From: Amycolatopsis sulphurea
Lineage (GTDB): Bacteria > Actinomycetota > Actinomycetes > Mycobacteriales > Pseudonocardiaceae
Direction: 5' to 3'
DNA length: 64,000 nucleotides
NCBI RefSeq assembly: GCF_002564045.1
Contig: NZ_PDJK01000002.1
Location: 2,170,001-2,234,000, forward strand
Shown: in pieces, positions 50,582 through 60,081 of the stretch
Layout: the number at the start of each line of letters is the position of its first letter
How positions within the stretch are numbered: position 1 is the stretch's first letter
The notes under the pieces: generated by a model
What the model was told of the DNA's origin: nothing
Databases searched by the model: none
What the model saw: only the letters and a program-made list of their open reading frames with translations
Translations under genes and position numbers: made by a program

Positions 50582-52044
50582 ACACCCCGCTGCGCAAGGT
50601 GGGCATGGCGATGCTCCTGATGATCGTCCTGCTGCTGGCCAACGACACCTTCGTGCAGGTGATCAAGGCGGACACCTACCGCACCGACTCGCGTAACCGG
50701 CGGGTGCTCTACGACGAGTACTCCCGCCAGCGCGGCCAGCTCGTGGCGCCGGACGGCACCATCCTGGCCGGGGTCAAGCCCTCGGGCGACAAGCTGAACT
50801 TCACCCGCAACTACACCGACGGGGCGATGTATGCACCGGTGACCGGGTACTACTCGATCAATTACGGTGCGGGCGGCATGGAGCGCATCGAGGACGACGT
50901 GCTCAACGGCTCGGACCCGCGGCTGTTCGTGCGCCGGCTCTCGGACATGGTCACCGGCCGTGATCCGCGGGGCGGGAACGTGAAGCTGACCGTCGACCCG
51001 AAGGTGCAGAAGGCCGCCTACGACCTGATGACCAAGCACGGCTACACCGGCTCGGTGGTGGCGATGGAGCCGAAGACCGGGCGCATCCTGGCGATGGTGT
51101 CCACCCCGTCCTACGACCCGAACGCCCTGGCCACGCACAACGGCAAGGAACAGAACTCCTCCTGGGACAAGTACTCCAAGGACAAGGCGCAGCCGATGCT
51201 GAACCGGGCGATCAACGAGAACTACCCGCCCGGGTCCACCTTCAAGCTGGTCACCGCGAGTGCCGCGCTGGAGGCGGGGATCGGCCCGGACACCCAGGTG
51301 AGCAGGGCGCCGAACGTGCAGCTGCCGGGTACGAGCACGACGCTGGAGAACTACGGGGGCGAGACCTGCCCCGGCACCACGTTCAAGGACGCGCTGGCGC
51401 ACTCGTGCAACGTGCCGTTCGCGACCTTCTCCGGCCAGCTCGGCGCGGACAAGATGAAGACGACCGCGGCGAACTTCGGCATCGGCCAGAGCGATCTCGC
51501 GGTGCCGCTGAAGGTCGCGCCCTCCACCGTCGGCCCGCTCGACTCGCCGCCCGCGCTCTACCAGAGCGGCATCGGCCAGCGCGACGTGCGGCTCACCCCG
51601 TTGCAGGACTGCCTGCTCTCGGCCACCGTCGCGAACGGCGGGATGGCCATGAAACCGCAGCTGGTGCAGTCGATTCTGGCCCCGGACCTGTCCACCATCG
51701 AGGACGTGGAGCCCGAGCAGCTCACCGGCAAGCCCGCGTTGTCCCCGGACAACGCCAAGATCCTCACCGACATGATGATCAGCTCGGAGAGCTTCACCGC
51801 GGGCAACGGCAAGAACCCGGCGCTGAAGATCGCGTCCAAGACCGGCACCGCCGAGCACGGCACCGACTCCAAGAACACCCCGCCGCACGCCTGGTACACC
51901 GCTTTCGCGCCGGCGGACAACCCGCAGATCGCGGTGTCGGTCATCGTCGAAAACGGCGGTAACCGCGGGCTGGCTGCGACCGGTGGTTCGGTGGCCGCCG
52001 AGATCGGCCGGGCCGCGATCGCCGCCCGCCTCGGGGGTGGATAG
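50578..52044 (+). CDS. pbpA: PbpA: class B penicillin-binding protein
   Basis: A 488-residue transpeptidase. An N-terminal membrane anchor (KVGMAMLLMIVLLLANDTF) is followed by the PBP dimerisation segment (RRVLYDEYSRQRGQLVAPDG) and a transpeptidase domain with SxxK at Ser220-Lys223 (PPGSTFK), SxN (HSCNVPF) and KTG (SKTGTAEHG). It crosslinks peptidoglycan with RodA. In mycobacteria PbpA is a PknB substrate that affects septation. It overlaps rodA by GTGA and is followed by pknA after 3 bp. Confidence 0.96.
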   Translation: MNTPLRKVGMAMLLMIVLLLANDTFVQVIKADTYRTDSRNRRVLYDEYSRQRGQLVAPDGTILAGVKPSGDKLNFTRNYTDGAMYAPVTGYYSINYGAGGMERIEDDVLNGSDPRLFVRRLSDMVTGRDPRGGNVKLTVDPKVQKAAYDLMTKHGYTGSVVAMEPKTGRILAMVSTPSYDPNALATHNGKEQNSSWDKYSKDKAQPMLNRAINENYPPGSTFKLVTASAALEAGIGPDTQVSRAPNVQLPGTSTTLENYGGETCPGTTFKDALAHSCNVPFATFSGQLGADKMKTTAANFGIGQSDLAVPLKVAPSTVGPLDSPPALYQSGIGQRDVRLTPLQDCLLSATVANGGMAMKPQLVQSILAPDLSTIEDVEPEQLTGKPALSPDNAKILTDMMISSESFTAGNGKNPALKIASKTGTAEHGTDSKNTPPHAWYTAFAPADNPQIAVSVIVENGGNRGLAATGGSVAAEIGRAAIAARLGGG

Positions 52045-52047
52045 CCG

Positions 52048-53283
52048 ATGCTGTCCTCGGGTCAGCTGCTGGCCGAGCGCTACAAGCTGACGAACCGGAT
52101 CGCCGTCGGCGGGATGGGCGAGGTCTGGCAGGCGAGCGACACCCGGCTGGACCGGGTGGTCGCGGTCAAGGTGCTCAAGGCCGAACTGTCCGGCGACGCG
52201 GAGTTCCTGCACCGGTTCCGGACCGAGGCGCGGATGACGGCCTCGCTCAACCACGCCGGGATCGCCGCGGTGCACGACTACGGCGAGACGGTCAGCGAGG
52301 ACCTGTCGATCGCCTACCTGGTGATGGAGTTCGTGGAGGGCGATCCGCTCGCGGGCATCCTCGCCCGGCACGGCAGGCTGACCGCCGATTACACGCTGGA
52401 CCTGCTGGAACAGGCGGGCAACGCACTGCAGGCCGCGCATGAACAGGGCCTGGTGCACCGGGACGTGAAACCGGGCAACATCCTGGTCACCCCGGCCGGC
52501 CGGGTGAAGATCACCGACTTCGGGGTGGCGAAGGCCGCGGACGCGGCACCCGTCACCCGCTCCGGCATGGTCATGGGCACCGCGCACTACATCGCGCCGG
52601 AGCAGGCGCTCGGGCACGACGCGGAGCCGGCCAGCGACGTGTATTCGCTGGCCGTCTGCGGGTACGAATGCCTGGCCGGGCGGCGGCCGTTCCTGTCCGA
52701 GAACGCGGTGACGGTCGCGATGATGCACATCCGCGACGTCCCGCGGCCGCTGCCACCGGACGTGCCGCCGGGCCCGCGCGCGGTGATCGAAGCGACTCTG
52801 GTGAAGGACCCCCGGCAGCGCTACGGCAGCGGCGGCGAGTTCGCCGCCGCGATCGCCGCGGTGCGGGCCGGGCGGCCGCTGCCGCCACCACACGGGCTGC
52901 TCGGCGCCGGTTTCGCGGGGCCCGTCCCGGCGGTCCCGCCGCCCCAGGTGCCGGGTGTGCCCCCGGCTCCGGGCGGCCCGATCGGGCCTGGCTCCAACCC
53001 GGCCTTCCGGCCACTGCCGCCCGCGCCGGTGCCGCGAAAGCGCAGCCAGTGGGGTTGGTGGGTGGCGCTCGCGGTGCTCGTCGCGGTGGCACTCGCCGCC
53101 GCGGTGTTCGTGCTCACCCGGACGGTGTCCGGCGGCAACGGAGCGAGCGCCCCAAGCGTGCACACCACGAGCGGACCGACCACCGGAAGACCGACCCAGG
53201 CCCGAAGCGGATCGGGCGAGCACGGCGGCCAAGCGGGCATGATGACCACACCCTGGACGGAATGGAACGGCACACAGAGATGA
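52048..53283 (+). CDS. pknA: PknA: membrane Ser/Thr protein kinase
   Basis: A 411-residue kinase. The Hanks-type domain (about 10-270) has glycine loop [31 protein letters not shown] and APEQAL. A Pro/Gly-rich juxtamembrane region and one transmembrane helix (about 333-355) precede a short Ser/Thr/Gly-rich outer tail without sensor domain. It phosphorylates Wag31/DivIVA, FhaB and PknB-pathway targets controlling polar growth. It overlaps pknB as ATGA. Confidence 0.95.
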   Translation: MLSSGQLLAERYKLTNRIAVGGMGEVWQASDTRLDRVVAVKVLKAELSGDAEFLHRFRTEARMTASLNHAGIAAVHDYGETVSEDLSIAYLVMEFVEGDPLAGILARHGRLTADYTLDLLEQAGNALQAAHEQGLVHRDVKPGNILVTPAGRVKITDFGVAKAADAAPVTRSGMVMGTAHYIAPEQALGHDAEPASDVYSLAVCGYECLAGRRPFLSENAVTVAMMHIRDVPRPLPPDVPPGPRAVIEATLVKDPRQRYGSGGEFAAAIAAVRAGRPLPPPHGLLGAGFAGPVPAVPPPQVPGVPPAPGGPIGPGSNPAFRPLPPAPVPRKRSQWGWWVALAVLVAVALAAAVFVLTRTVSGGNGASAPSVHTTSGPTTGRPTQARSGSGEHGGQAGMMTTPWTEWNGTQR

Positions 53284-55286
53284 GCACACCCAGACTGCTC
53301 TCCAATCGGTACGAGCTGGGCGACACGCTCGGCTACGGAGGTATGTCCGAGGTCCACCACGGACACGACGTGCGTCTGGGCCGGGAGGTGGCGATCAAGG
53401 TCCTGCGCGCGGACCTCGCCCGGGATCCCCAGTTCCAGGAGCGGTTCCGCCGGGAAGCCCAGAACGCCGCGGCGCTGAACCACCCGGCGATCGTGGCGGT
53501 CTACGACACCGGCGAGACCGGCACCGATGTGGGGCCACTGCCCTACATCGTGATGGAGTACGTCGAGGGCAGGACGCTGCGCGACATCGTCAAGACCGAG
53601 GGTCCGATGTCGCAGAAGCGGGCCATGGAGGTCATGGCCGACGTCAGTGCGGCGCTCGACTTCTCGCACCGGCACGGCATCGTGCACCGGGACGTGAAGC
53701 CGGCCAACATCATGATCACGAAGAACGGCGCGGTCAAGGTGATGGACTTCGGCATCGCGCGGGCGATGCACGACGGCCAATCCGCGATGACCCAGACCGC
53801 CGCGGTGATCGGCACCGCCCAGTACCTGTCGCCGGAGCAGGCCCGCGGTGAGTCGGTGGACGCCCGTTCCGACGTCTATGCCGCCGGGTGCGTGCTCTAC
53901 GAACTGGTCACCGGGGAGCCGCCGTTCACCGGGGACTCGCCGGTCGCGGTGGCCTACCAGCACGTGCGGGAGGATCCGAACCCGCCGTCCTCGGTGAACC
54001 CCGCGGTGTCGCCGGAGCTGGACGCGGTGGTGCTCAAGGCTTTGGCCAAGGGCCCGGCGAACCGCTACCAGTCGGCCGCCGAGATGCGCTCGGACCTGGT
54101 GCGCACGCTGTCCGGGCAGCGTCCGTCGGCGCCGATGGTGATGTCCGAGGACGAGCGCACCCAGGTGATGGACGCCGACCGCCGGGTCCCGCAGCGCTAC
54201 GACGAGTACGCCGAGGAGGCGGCGGAGGACCCGAAGGCCAAGCGGCGCCGCCGGATCATCCTCGCCGCGGTGGCCGCGCTGCTCGTGGCCGGTGTGGTGC
54301 TGATGGTGATGTGGCTGTCCAACGCGTTCAGCGACACCAACAAGACCGCGCAGATCCCGTCCGTGGTGAACCAGCCGGTGGTCTCGGCGAAGGCGGCACT
54401 GCAGAGCGCGGGCTTCTCCTCGTTCGGGCAGAACAAGACGGTCCCGTGCGGGGTGTCCCCGGCCAATCCGGGTGACCCGACCTGCACCGACGACCAGATC
54501 GACAAGGTGCTCGCGATCGACCCGGCGGCGGGCTCGACGGTGGCCACCTCCACCCAGATCACGCTGACCGTCGGCGTGCGGCCGGACTCGGTGCAGGTGC
54601 CGGATCTGCACGGGATGTCCCCGGACAAGGCCGCGCAGACGCTGGAGAAGGCCGGGCTGAAGGTCGGCAACCAGAACAGCCAGACCGTGGACACCCAGAG
54701 CGACGTCGGCAAGGTGGTCGCGCAGACCCCGACCGCGAGTTCCTCGGCGGCGAAGGGTTCGGCGGTGGACATCACGGTCGGCTCGCAGGTCGCGCAGAAG
54801 CAGGTGCCCGACACCACCGGCAAGTCCTACTCCGAGGCGAAGCAGATCATCAGCGACGCCGGGTTCAAGCCGGTCCGCCAGGACCAGGACTCGGACAAGC
54901 CGAAGGATACCGTGATCAGCCAGCAGCCCAACGGCGGCAACCTCGCGCCGGGCAGCCAGGTGACGCTGGTCGTGTCCAAGGGCAAGCAGCAGATCCAGAT
55001 GCCGAGCCTGCTCGGGATGACGCTGGACCAGGCCACCCAGCAGCTGCAGAGCCTGGGCTGGTCGGGCAGCATCAGCCAGCAGACCACGCAGAGCGGCGGC
55101 GGTCAGCCGAACACCGTGGTGAAGCAGAACCCGGCGGCGGGCAGCTCGATCTCCCCGAACCAGTCGGTCATCGTGTTCGTCTACCAGGACAACGGCAGCA
55201 GCGGCGGGATCCCGACCTCGCCGTCCAATCCCGGTGGCAACGGACCGGGTGGCTTACTCCCGCCGGGGCGCGGCAGCGACCACTGA
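53280..55286 (+). CDS. pknB: PknB: PASTA-domain membrane Ser/Thr protein kinase
   Basis: A 668-residue kinase. The catalytic domain (about 10-275) has [31 protein letters not shown] and SPEQARG, with activation-loop Thr residues after [15 protein letters not shown] transmembrane helix lies at about 324-347. Four extracellular PASTA domains follow (starting near [30 protein letters not shown] and [10 protein letters not shown]), then a Gly/Pro-rich tail. PASTA domains bind muropeptides or lipid II and couple cell-wall status to growth. It ends in a strong terminator and is last in the operon. Confidence 0.96.
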   Translation: MSTPRLLSNRYELGDTLGYGGMSEVHHGHDVRLGREVAIKVLRADLARDPQFQERFRREAQNAAALNHPAIVAVYDTGETGTDVGPLPYIVMEYVEGRTLRDIVKTEGPMSQKRAMEVMADVSAALDFSHRHGIVHRDVKPANIMITKNGAVKVMDFGIARAMHDGQSAMTQTAAVIGTAQYLSPEQARGESVDARSDVYAAGCVLYELVTGEPPFTGDSPVAVAYQHVREDPNPPSSVNPAVSPELDAVVLKALAKGPANRYQSAAEMRSDLVRTLSGQRPSAPMVMSEDERTQVMDADRRVPQRYDEYAEEAAEDPKAKRRRRIILAAVAALLVAGVVLMVMWLSNAFSDTNKTAQIPSVVNQPVVSAKAALQSAGFSSFGQNKTVPCGVSPANPGDPTCTDDQIDKVLAIDPAAGSTVATSTQITLTVGVRPDSVQVPDLHGMSPDKAAQTLEKAGLKVGNQNSQTVDTQSDVGKVVAQTPTASSSAAKGSAVDITVGSQVAQKQVPDTTGKSYSEAKQIISDAGFKPVRQDQDSDKPKDTVISQQPNGGNLAPGSQVTLVVSKGKQQIQMPSLLGMTLDQATQQLQSLGWSGSISQQTTQSGGGQPNTVVKQNPAAGSSISPNQSVIVFVYQDNGSSGGIPTSPSNPGGNGPGGLLPPGRGSDH

Positions 55287-55292
55287 TCACCC

Positions 55293-55329
55293 GGAAGGCC
55301 CGCACGGTTCCCGCCGTGCGGGCCTTTCC
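55293..55329. terminator. Strong hairpin terminator after pknB
   Basis: GGAAGGCCCGCACGG pairs with CCGTGCGGGCCTTTCC (one bulged T) across a 6-nt loop. The gene on the other side is convergent, so it can stop transcription both ways. Confidence 0.88.
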
Positions 55330-55361
55330 GCGTTTCCGGGCCCGTGCGGCTCAGCGGGGAT

Positions 55362-55694
55362 TCAGCGCCGGTCGAGGAACTCCCGGACGCTGGCCAGTAC
55401 CTCGTCCGCGTCACTGCCCGCCCCGCAGTCGAGGTCGAGTTCCTCCACCGCGCCGGAGCGCTTCACGGTGAGCGACACCCGGCGGTCGCCGCGCAGCCAG
55501 CCGAACAGCGATCGGCAGAGCACGCCGACCGAACGGCTGCTCAGCAGGACCACCACGGTGCCGACGGCCGCACCGGTCATCTCCGACAGCCGCACGCGTC
55601 CGGCCAGTTCGTCCTCCGCACCCAGCCAGCCGGCCAGGTGCACCACCTCGTCCGCGGATCCGTCCACAGTGATCGCAGCGATCCCGGCCGTCAC
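55362..55694 (-). CDS. EACC1-like small protein (effector-associated constant component)
   Basis: A 110-residue protein with the pattern of the EACC1 family: HLAGWLGAEDELAGRVRL, a hydrophobic strand-helix (GTVVVLLSSRSVGVLCRSLF), a GWLRGDRRVSLTVKRSG strand region and a C-terminal helix VLASVREFLDRR. EACC1 proteins are described as constant parts of NTPase-centred conflict systems in actinobacteria, next to variable effectors. GTG at 55694 has AAGGGAG just upstream. No effector partner is adjacent, so it may be an orphan. Family assignment is from memory of the pattern. Confidence 0.6.
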   Translation of the reverse strand: MTAGIAAITVDGSADEVVHLAGWLGAEDELAGRVRLSEMTGAAVGTVVVLLSSRSVGVLCRSLFGWLRGDRRVSLTVKRSGAVEELDLDCGAGSDADEVLASVREFLDRR

Positions 55695-55791
55695 GGGCTC
55701 TCCCTTCAGGGCGGAACAGACGGCGCGAGGGTAACTGACCACCCGCCAAGGGGAAAGTCCCTTACGGTTTTTGCCCATTGCACTATGCAGC

Positions 55792-56427
55792 TCAGGCGCG
55801 CCGGGCGCAGACGTAGCCGACCACCCCGGCGCTGAGGGCGAGTCCGGCCGGCGCCGCCGCGGTGGCCAGCGCCAGCGGACCGGCGTAGGCGTTGCCCGAC
55901 ATCAGTGCCTGCAACAGCGGGTGCACGAGAGGGACCCACTTACCGAGCAGCACCACGCCGAGTGTGAGTACCGCGGCCAGCACGGTCCAGCCGACCCGCG
56001 CGATGAGCAGCCGCGAACACGGGAGGCCGATCGCGATGCCCAGCACCGCGCACGACAGGTGCGTGAGCAGCCCGGCGCCGACGAGCGGCCAGCCCAGGTG
56101 CCCGGTCCGCAGCCCGGACCAGCCGACGGTCAGCACCGTCAGCACCAGCGCGCAGCCGAACACCGCCAGCACCGCGCCGCCGATGGTGCTGCGGCGGTTG
56201 CCCGCGTGGCTCAAGGTGATCAGCCGTTGCACCGGATCCTCGATGTCCAGCAACGCGACGGTGAGCCAGCAGCCGACCACGAGCAGGCCGCCACCGCTCA
56301 CCCCGAACAGCGGGAGCACTGGTGAATTCGGGTCTGCGTAAAGGATCGCGCACAACGCGAGGTACGCGAGCGCCGCCGGTAGGTACCGCTGTGAATGGCC
56401 GAGCGACGCCAGGTAGTAGCGGCTCAC
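55792..56427 (-). CDS. ABC transporter permease-like membrane protein
   Basis: A 211-residue protein with about six hydrophobic helices and a short polar segment LLDIEDPVQRLITLSHAGNR between helices 2 and 3. It has the size and layout of ABC-2-type permeases of small efflux pumps. GTG at 56427 overlaps the ATPase stop as GTGA, so the two form one transporter. The substrate is unknown. Confidence 0.75.
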   Translation of the reverse strand: MSRYYLASLGHSQRYLPAALAYLALCAILYADPNSPVLPLFGVSGGGLLVVGCWLTVALLDIEDPVQRLITLSHAGNRRSTIGGAVLAVFGCALVLTVLTVGWSGLRTGHLGWPLVGAGLLTHLSCAVLGIAIGLPCSRLLIARVGWTVLAAVLTLGVVLLGKWVPLVHPLLQALMSGNAYAGPLALATAAAPAGLALSAGVVGYVCARRA

Positions 56428-57236
56428 GGCGAGCACGGCGCCACCTCCCGCACCGACCAGCCGCCGGACAAAGCCCGCAGCAGCACAGCATCGGCGCTGT
56501 CCGCCTCGACGGTCAGCACCACGCAGCCCGCCTCGTCGGCCACCGTCCGCACGCCGGGCTCGTCCGCCCAAGCGTGCCCCGGAGACGACGCACCGGAGAG
56601 CCTGATGCGTGTGGTCTCCGGATGGTCCGGGAAAGCGATGAGCCGTCCGGAATCCAGGCGGTACACGTCGTCGGCGTGCTGCCGCACGATGGCGGGCCGG
56701 TGATCGGTGAACACCACACTCGCGTCGCGTTCCCGGGTTTCCGCGACCAGCTCGCCGAGAATCGCGTGCGTACCGGCGTCGAGGCCGGACCACGGTTCGT
56801 CGAGGATCAGCAGCTCCGGCTCGGCGAACACGGCCTGGGCGAGCCCGACCTTCTGCGCGTTGCCCTTCGACAACGTGCGCAGCTGCGCGTCCGGGTCGCC
56901 GACCAGGCCGAGCCGCGCGAGCAGCGGATCGATCACCGACAGGTCGGACAGCCCCCGGATCCGGGCCAGATGCCGCAGGTACGACCGGGCGGACAGGCGC
57001 TGCCCACCGGGAAACCGGTCGGGCAGGTAACCGATGGCCGGATGGCCGGCCACCGCACCTTCCGTCGCTCGGGACACCCCGGCCATGATCCGCAGCAGGG
57101 TGGACTTGCCCGAGCCGTTCGCCCCGAGCACGCCGATCACCCGGCCCGCGGGCACGGTGAGGTCGACCTGCGCGAGCACCGGGGCACCGCCGCCGTACCG
57201 CTTCCCGACGCCGGTGAGCCGGAGCAGCGGGTTCAC
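56424..57236 (-). CDS. ABC transporter ATP-binding protein
   Basis: A 270-residue ATPase. Walker A is GANGSGKST, the signature region is LSKGNAQKVGLAQ (LSxGxxQ form), Walker B is LLILDEP, and the switch His lies in VVFTDHRP. A C-terminal extension of about 65 residues (RIRLSGASSPGHAW onwards) carries strands typical of drug- or lantibiotic-export ATPases. The GTG start overlaps the trpG/pabA stop as GTGA. It powers the adjacent permease; the export substrate is unknown. Confidence 0.88.
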   Translation of the reverse strand: MNPLLRLTGVGKRYGGGAPVLAQVDLTVPAGRVIGVLGANGSGKSTLLRIMAGVSRATEGAVAGHPAIGYLPDRFPGGQRLSARSYLRHLARIRGLSDLSVIDPLLARLGLVGDPDAQLRTLSKGNAQKVGLAQAVFAEPELLILDEPWSGLDAGTHAILGELVAETRERDASVVFTDHRPAIVRQHADDVYRLDSGRLIAFPDHPETTRIRLSGASSPGHAWADEPGVRTVADEAGCVVLTVEADSADAVLLRALSGGWSVREVAPCSP

Positions 57237-57877
57237 GCAGCGGCGGCCTTCTGCAACGCGCGGGTGGCCCGCTCCAGCTCGTCGACCACGGAAGGCGGCA
57301 CCGGGTGCCCGGCCGCGGCCAGCCAGTTCGCCAGCATCCGGTGCCCACCCTCGGTGAGCACCGACTCCGGATGGAACTGCACGCCTTCCAGCGGCAGCTC
57401 GCGGTGGCGCATGCCCATCACGACGCCGCTGTCCGTGCGCCCGGTGATCTCGAAGACCGCGTCGTCGATGGTCTCCGGCAGCACGGTCAGCGAGTGGTAT
57501 CTGGTGGCCGTGAACTCGTCCGGCAGCCCGGCGAGCACGCCCAGCCCGGCGTGACGGACCTGGCTGGTCTTGCCGTGCAGCAGCTCAGGCGCGCGGTCGA
57601 CGGTCGCCCCGAAGTGCACGCCGAGTGCTTGGTGGCCGAGGCAGACGCCCAGCATCGGCGTACGCGTCTCGGCGCACTTCGCGATCACCTCGATGCTCTG
57701 GCCGGCGCGCTCGGGGGTGCCGGGGCCGGGTGAGACGAGCACCGCGTCGAACTCCGGCACGCGCTCGACCTCGACGACGTCGTTGCGCCAGACCGTGCAC
57801 TCCGCGCCGAGCTGCGCCAGGTATTGCACCAGGTTGTAGACGAAACTGTCGTAATTGTCGACGACGAGAACGCGCAT
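57233..57877 (-). CDS. trpG/pabA: Glutamine amidotransferase subunit of anthranilate/aminodeoxychorismate synthase
   Basis: A 214-residue class I glutamine amidotransferase. DNYDSFVYNLVQYL and SPGPGTPE are present, with the nucleophile Cys in GVCLGHQALG and His-Glu in VQFHPES, so the triad is complete. It supplies ammonia to the chorismate-converting partner (TrpE or PabB), which is not in the window. In mycobacteria the equivalent gene (trpG, Rv0013c) sits next to pknB; here an ABC transporter and an EACC1-like gene intervene. ATG 57877; divergent from the ferredoxin reductase across an iron box. Confidence 0.92.
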   Translation of the reverse strand: MRVLVVDNYDSFVYNLVQYLAQLGAECTVWRNDVVEVERVPEFDAVLVSPGPGTPERAGQSIEVIAKCAETRTPMLGVCLGHQALGVHFGATVDRAPELLHGKTSQVRHAGLGVLAGLPDEFTATRYHSLTVLPETIDDAVFEITGRTDSGVVMGMRHRELPLEGVQFHPESVLTEGGHRMLANWLAAAGHPVPPSVVDELERATRALQKAAAA

Positions 57878-57927
57878 GCGGCCAGCTTAACCGCTCCCAC
57901 CTGGTGGACCGTATTCCATCTCACAGC

Positions 57928-57946
57928 GTTAGTAAGCCTTGCCTAA
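57928..57946. promoter_or_regulatory. Putative IdeR/DmdR iron box
   Basis: GTTAGTAAGCCTTGCCTAA matches the 19-bp iron-box consensus (TWAGGTWAGSCTWACCTWA) at about 15 positions, the right half being nearly perfect. It lies 15 bp upstream of the reductase GTG, overlapping a TAACTT -10-like hexamer. Iron-bound repressor there would shut the gene in iron-replete cells. trpG/pabA, starting 51 bp to the left, could also be affected. Confidence 0.65.
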
Positions 57947-57960
57947 CTTACAGTGACCCG

Positions 57961-59307
57961 GTGAGCCGAATCCTTCGCATCGCCGTGATAGGCGCCGGTC
58001 CGGCCGGGATCTACGCCGCCGATCTGCTGGACAAGTCCGAGGCGGACGTGGAGATCGACGTGTTCGAGCGGATGCCCGCGCCGTTCGGGCTGATCCGCTA
58101 CGGGGTGGCACCCGACCACCCGCGGATCAAGGGCATCGTGACCGCCCTGCACAAGGTGCTGGACAAGCCGAACATCCGGCTGCTGGGCAACGTGGACTAC
58201 GGCACCGACATCAAGCTCGAAGAGCTGCGCGAGTTCTACGACGCGGTGATTTTCGCCACCGGCGCGATGGCCGACCGCGACCTCGACCTGCCCGGCATCG
58301 ATCTCGACGGCAGCTACGGCGCGGCGGATTTCGTGTCCTGGTACGACGGTCATCCCGATGTTCCGCGCACCTGGCCGCTGACCGCGACCTCTGTCGCCGT
58401 GCTCGGCGTCGGCAACGTCGCGCTCGATGTCGCGCGGGTGCTCGCCAAGACCGCCGACGAGCTGCTGCCGACCGATATCCCGGCGAACGTCTACGCCGGG
58501 CTGCAAGCCAGCCCCGTCACCGACGTGCACGTGTTCGGCAGGCGCGGTCCGGCGCAGGCCAAGTTCACCCCGCTGGAGCTGCGGGAGCTGGACCACTCGC
58601 CGAATGTCGAGGTGCTCGTGGACCCGGCGGACATGGAGTTCGACGCGGCCAGCGTCGCCCAGCTGCGCGCGTCCAAGCAGGTGGAGATGGTGGTGAAGAC
58701 CCTGCAGGAGTGGGCGATCCGCGATCCCGGCTCCCGGCCGCGGCGGCTCCACCTGCACTTCTTCCATTCGCCGGCCGAGATCCTCGGGCAGGACGGCCAG
58801 GTGCGCGGCCTGCGCACCGAACGCACCGAGTACGCGGGCGACGGCTCGGTACACGGCACCGGCGAGTTCCACGACTGGGACGTGCAGGCGGTCTACCGCG
58901 CGGTCGGCTACCTGTCCTCGCACCTGCCGGAGATCCCGTTCGACCACGTGGCCGGCGTGATCCCGAACGAAGCGGGCCGGGTGCTCGACCTGGACGAGAA
59001 CCAGGTGCCCGGCGTCTACGTGACGGGGTGGATCAAGCGCGGCCCGGTCGGCCTGATCGGCCACACGAAGGGCGACGCCGCGGAGACCGTGGCCAGCCTG
59101 CTCGCCGACGCGGACACCCTCGCCGGCCCGAAGCACGCCGCCCCGGACGCGATCGTGGACTTCCTTGCCACGCGCGGCATTCCGTTCACCACCTGGGAGG
59201 GCTGGGGCAGGCTCGACGCGCACGAGCAGGCCCTCGGCGAGCCGCACGGCCGGGCCCGGATCAAGGTCGTGGAGCGCGAGGAGATGGTGCGGGTCTCGCA
59301 GGGCTGA
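57961..59307 (+). CDS. fprA: Ferredoxin/adrenodoxin-like NADP+ reductase (FprA type)
   Basis: A 448-residue flavoprotein of the adrenodoxin-reductase type. The FAD fingerprint is AVIGAGPAGIYAAD, with FGLIRYGVAPDHPRIKG (family signature), the NADPH fingerprint VAVLGVGNVALDVARVL and the C-terminal GWIKRGPVGLIGHTKGDA. It passes electrons from NADPH to ferredoxin or mycoredoxin partners, for example for P450s and Fe-S work. GTG at 57961 lies only about 12 nt after a -10-like element, so the mRNA may be leaderless. The upstream iron box suggests iron control. Confidence 0.93.
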   Translation: MSRILRIAVIGAGPAGIYAADLLDKSEADVEIDVFERMPAPFGLIRYGVAPDHPRIKGIVTALHKVLDKPNIRLLGNVDYGTDIKLEELREFYDAVIFATGAMADRDLDLPGIDLDGSYGAADFVSWYDGHPDVPRTWPLTATSVAVLGVGNVALDVARVLAKTADELLPTDIPANVYAGLQASPVTDVHVFGRRGPAQAKFTPLELRELDHSPNVEVLVDPADMEFDAASVAQLRASKQVEMVVKTLQEWAIRDPGSRPRRLHLHFFHSPAEILGQDGQVRGLRTERTEYAGDGSVHGTGEFHDWDVQAVYRAVGYLSSHLPEIPFDHVAGVIPNEAGRVLDLDENQVPGVYVTGWIKRGPVGLIGHTKGDAAETVASLLADADTLAGPKHAAPDAIVDFLATRGIPFTTWEGWGRLDAHEQALGEPHGRARIKVVEREEMVRVSQG

Positions 59308-59478
59308 CTGGCGGTACCGGCCGGCCGCGGCTCACCGTTCCGGCTGTGTGCACGTTACGCAGTCCAGCGCCGGCAGTACGGCTGTTCCGGTGGGAGTGCT
59401 CCGCCGAAATGGTGATGAAACCCGTTTTCTCTTGTCGGAGTGCCAGCAGGCCGGTAGCCAGGAGAGGAAGCACTCATC

Positions 59479-59883
59479 ATGGAGGTTGTCTTGTCTCTGG
59501 ACGTATCGCCCGCGCTGCTGGAGAAGGCCGAGCGCGGAGAGGTCTCCGACGCGGAGTTCATCGCCTGTGTGCGGGAATCGCTGCCCTACGCGTGGGAGGT
59601 CATCACCGGGGTGATCGCCGAGTCCGAGGGCGCCGTGGACGGCTTCGCCGACAACGAGACCCCGCCGCCGAGCGAGGCGGCCCGCGGGCAGCTGCTGCGC
59701 GCGCTGGCCTCGGACTCCATCCGCGGCGGGCTGGAGCGGCATTTCGGCGTGAAGCTGGCCTTCCAGAACTGCCACCGGGTCGCCGCCTTCCGTCCGTCCG
59801 AAGTGGACAGCGACCGGTACCGCGCGTTCGTGTCGGTGCGCGGGCAGTTGCTCAACCAGAGCCCGGAACTGCGCGACTGCTAA
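59479..59883 (+). CDS. SCO5389-family conserved actinobacterial protein
   Basis: A 134-residue protein. The sequence LDVSPALLEKAERGEVSDAE, SLPYAWEVI, FADNETPPPSEAARGQLLRA and NCHRVAAF, ending in LLNQSPELRDC, closely follows the SCO5389 family of Streptomyces. Function is unknown; the family is widespread in actinobacteria and always about this size. SD AGGAGAGGAAG precedes ATG 59479. There is no signal peptide. Confidence 0.85.
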   Translation: MEVVLSLDVSPALLEKAERGEVSDAEFIACVRESLPYAWEVITGVIAESEGAVDGFADNETPPPSEAARGQLLRALASDSIRGGLERHFGVKLAFQNCHRVAAFRPSEVDSDRYRAFVSVRGQLLNQSPELRDC

Positions 59884-59911
59884 GCGCGGAGCGCGGGGTG
59901 TCGGCAAAGTC

Positions 59912-59992
59912 GTGAAGGGGCCCCGCACAGCTGCGGAGGGCTGTGAAGGGGCCCTTCACAGACTCTGAGTCCGTGAAGGGCCCCTTCACGGA
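59912..59992. repeat. Three copies of palindromic repeat GTGAAGGGnCCCTTCAC
   Basis: Units at 59912-59928 (degenerate: GTGAAGGGGCCCCGCAC), 59943-59959 (GTGAAGGGGCCCTTCAC) and 59973-59989 (GTGAAGGGCCCCTTCAC). Each of the last two has extra pairing flanks (CTG...CAG; TCC...GGA). They lie between two convergent genes, as do the copies at 9361-9413, and are likely terminators. Confidence 0.85.
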
Positions 59993-60081
59993 CCCGAAAC
60001 CGGTCCGGCGCACGCCACGAGGTGGCCGCACACACCTCCGCATAGCCCGCTGCCGGGTCCCCGACCACCTTTGCCGGAACC

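Noticed and set aside
50419..53289. A 956-codon minus-strand frame
   Set aside because: Antisense to pbpA and pknA, low-complexity Arg/Gly/Val composition, no start signal.
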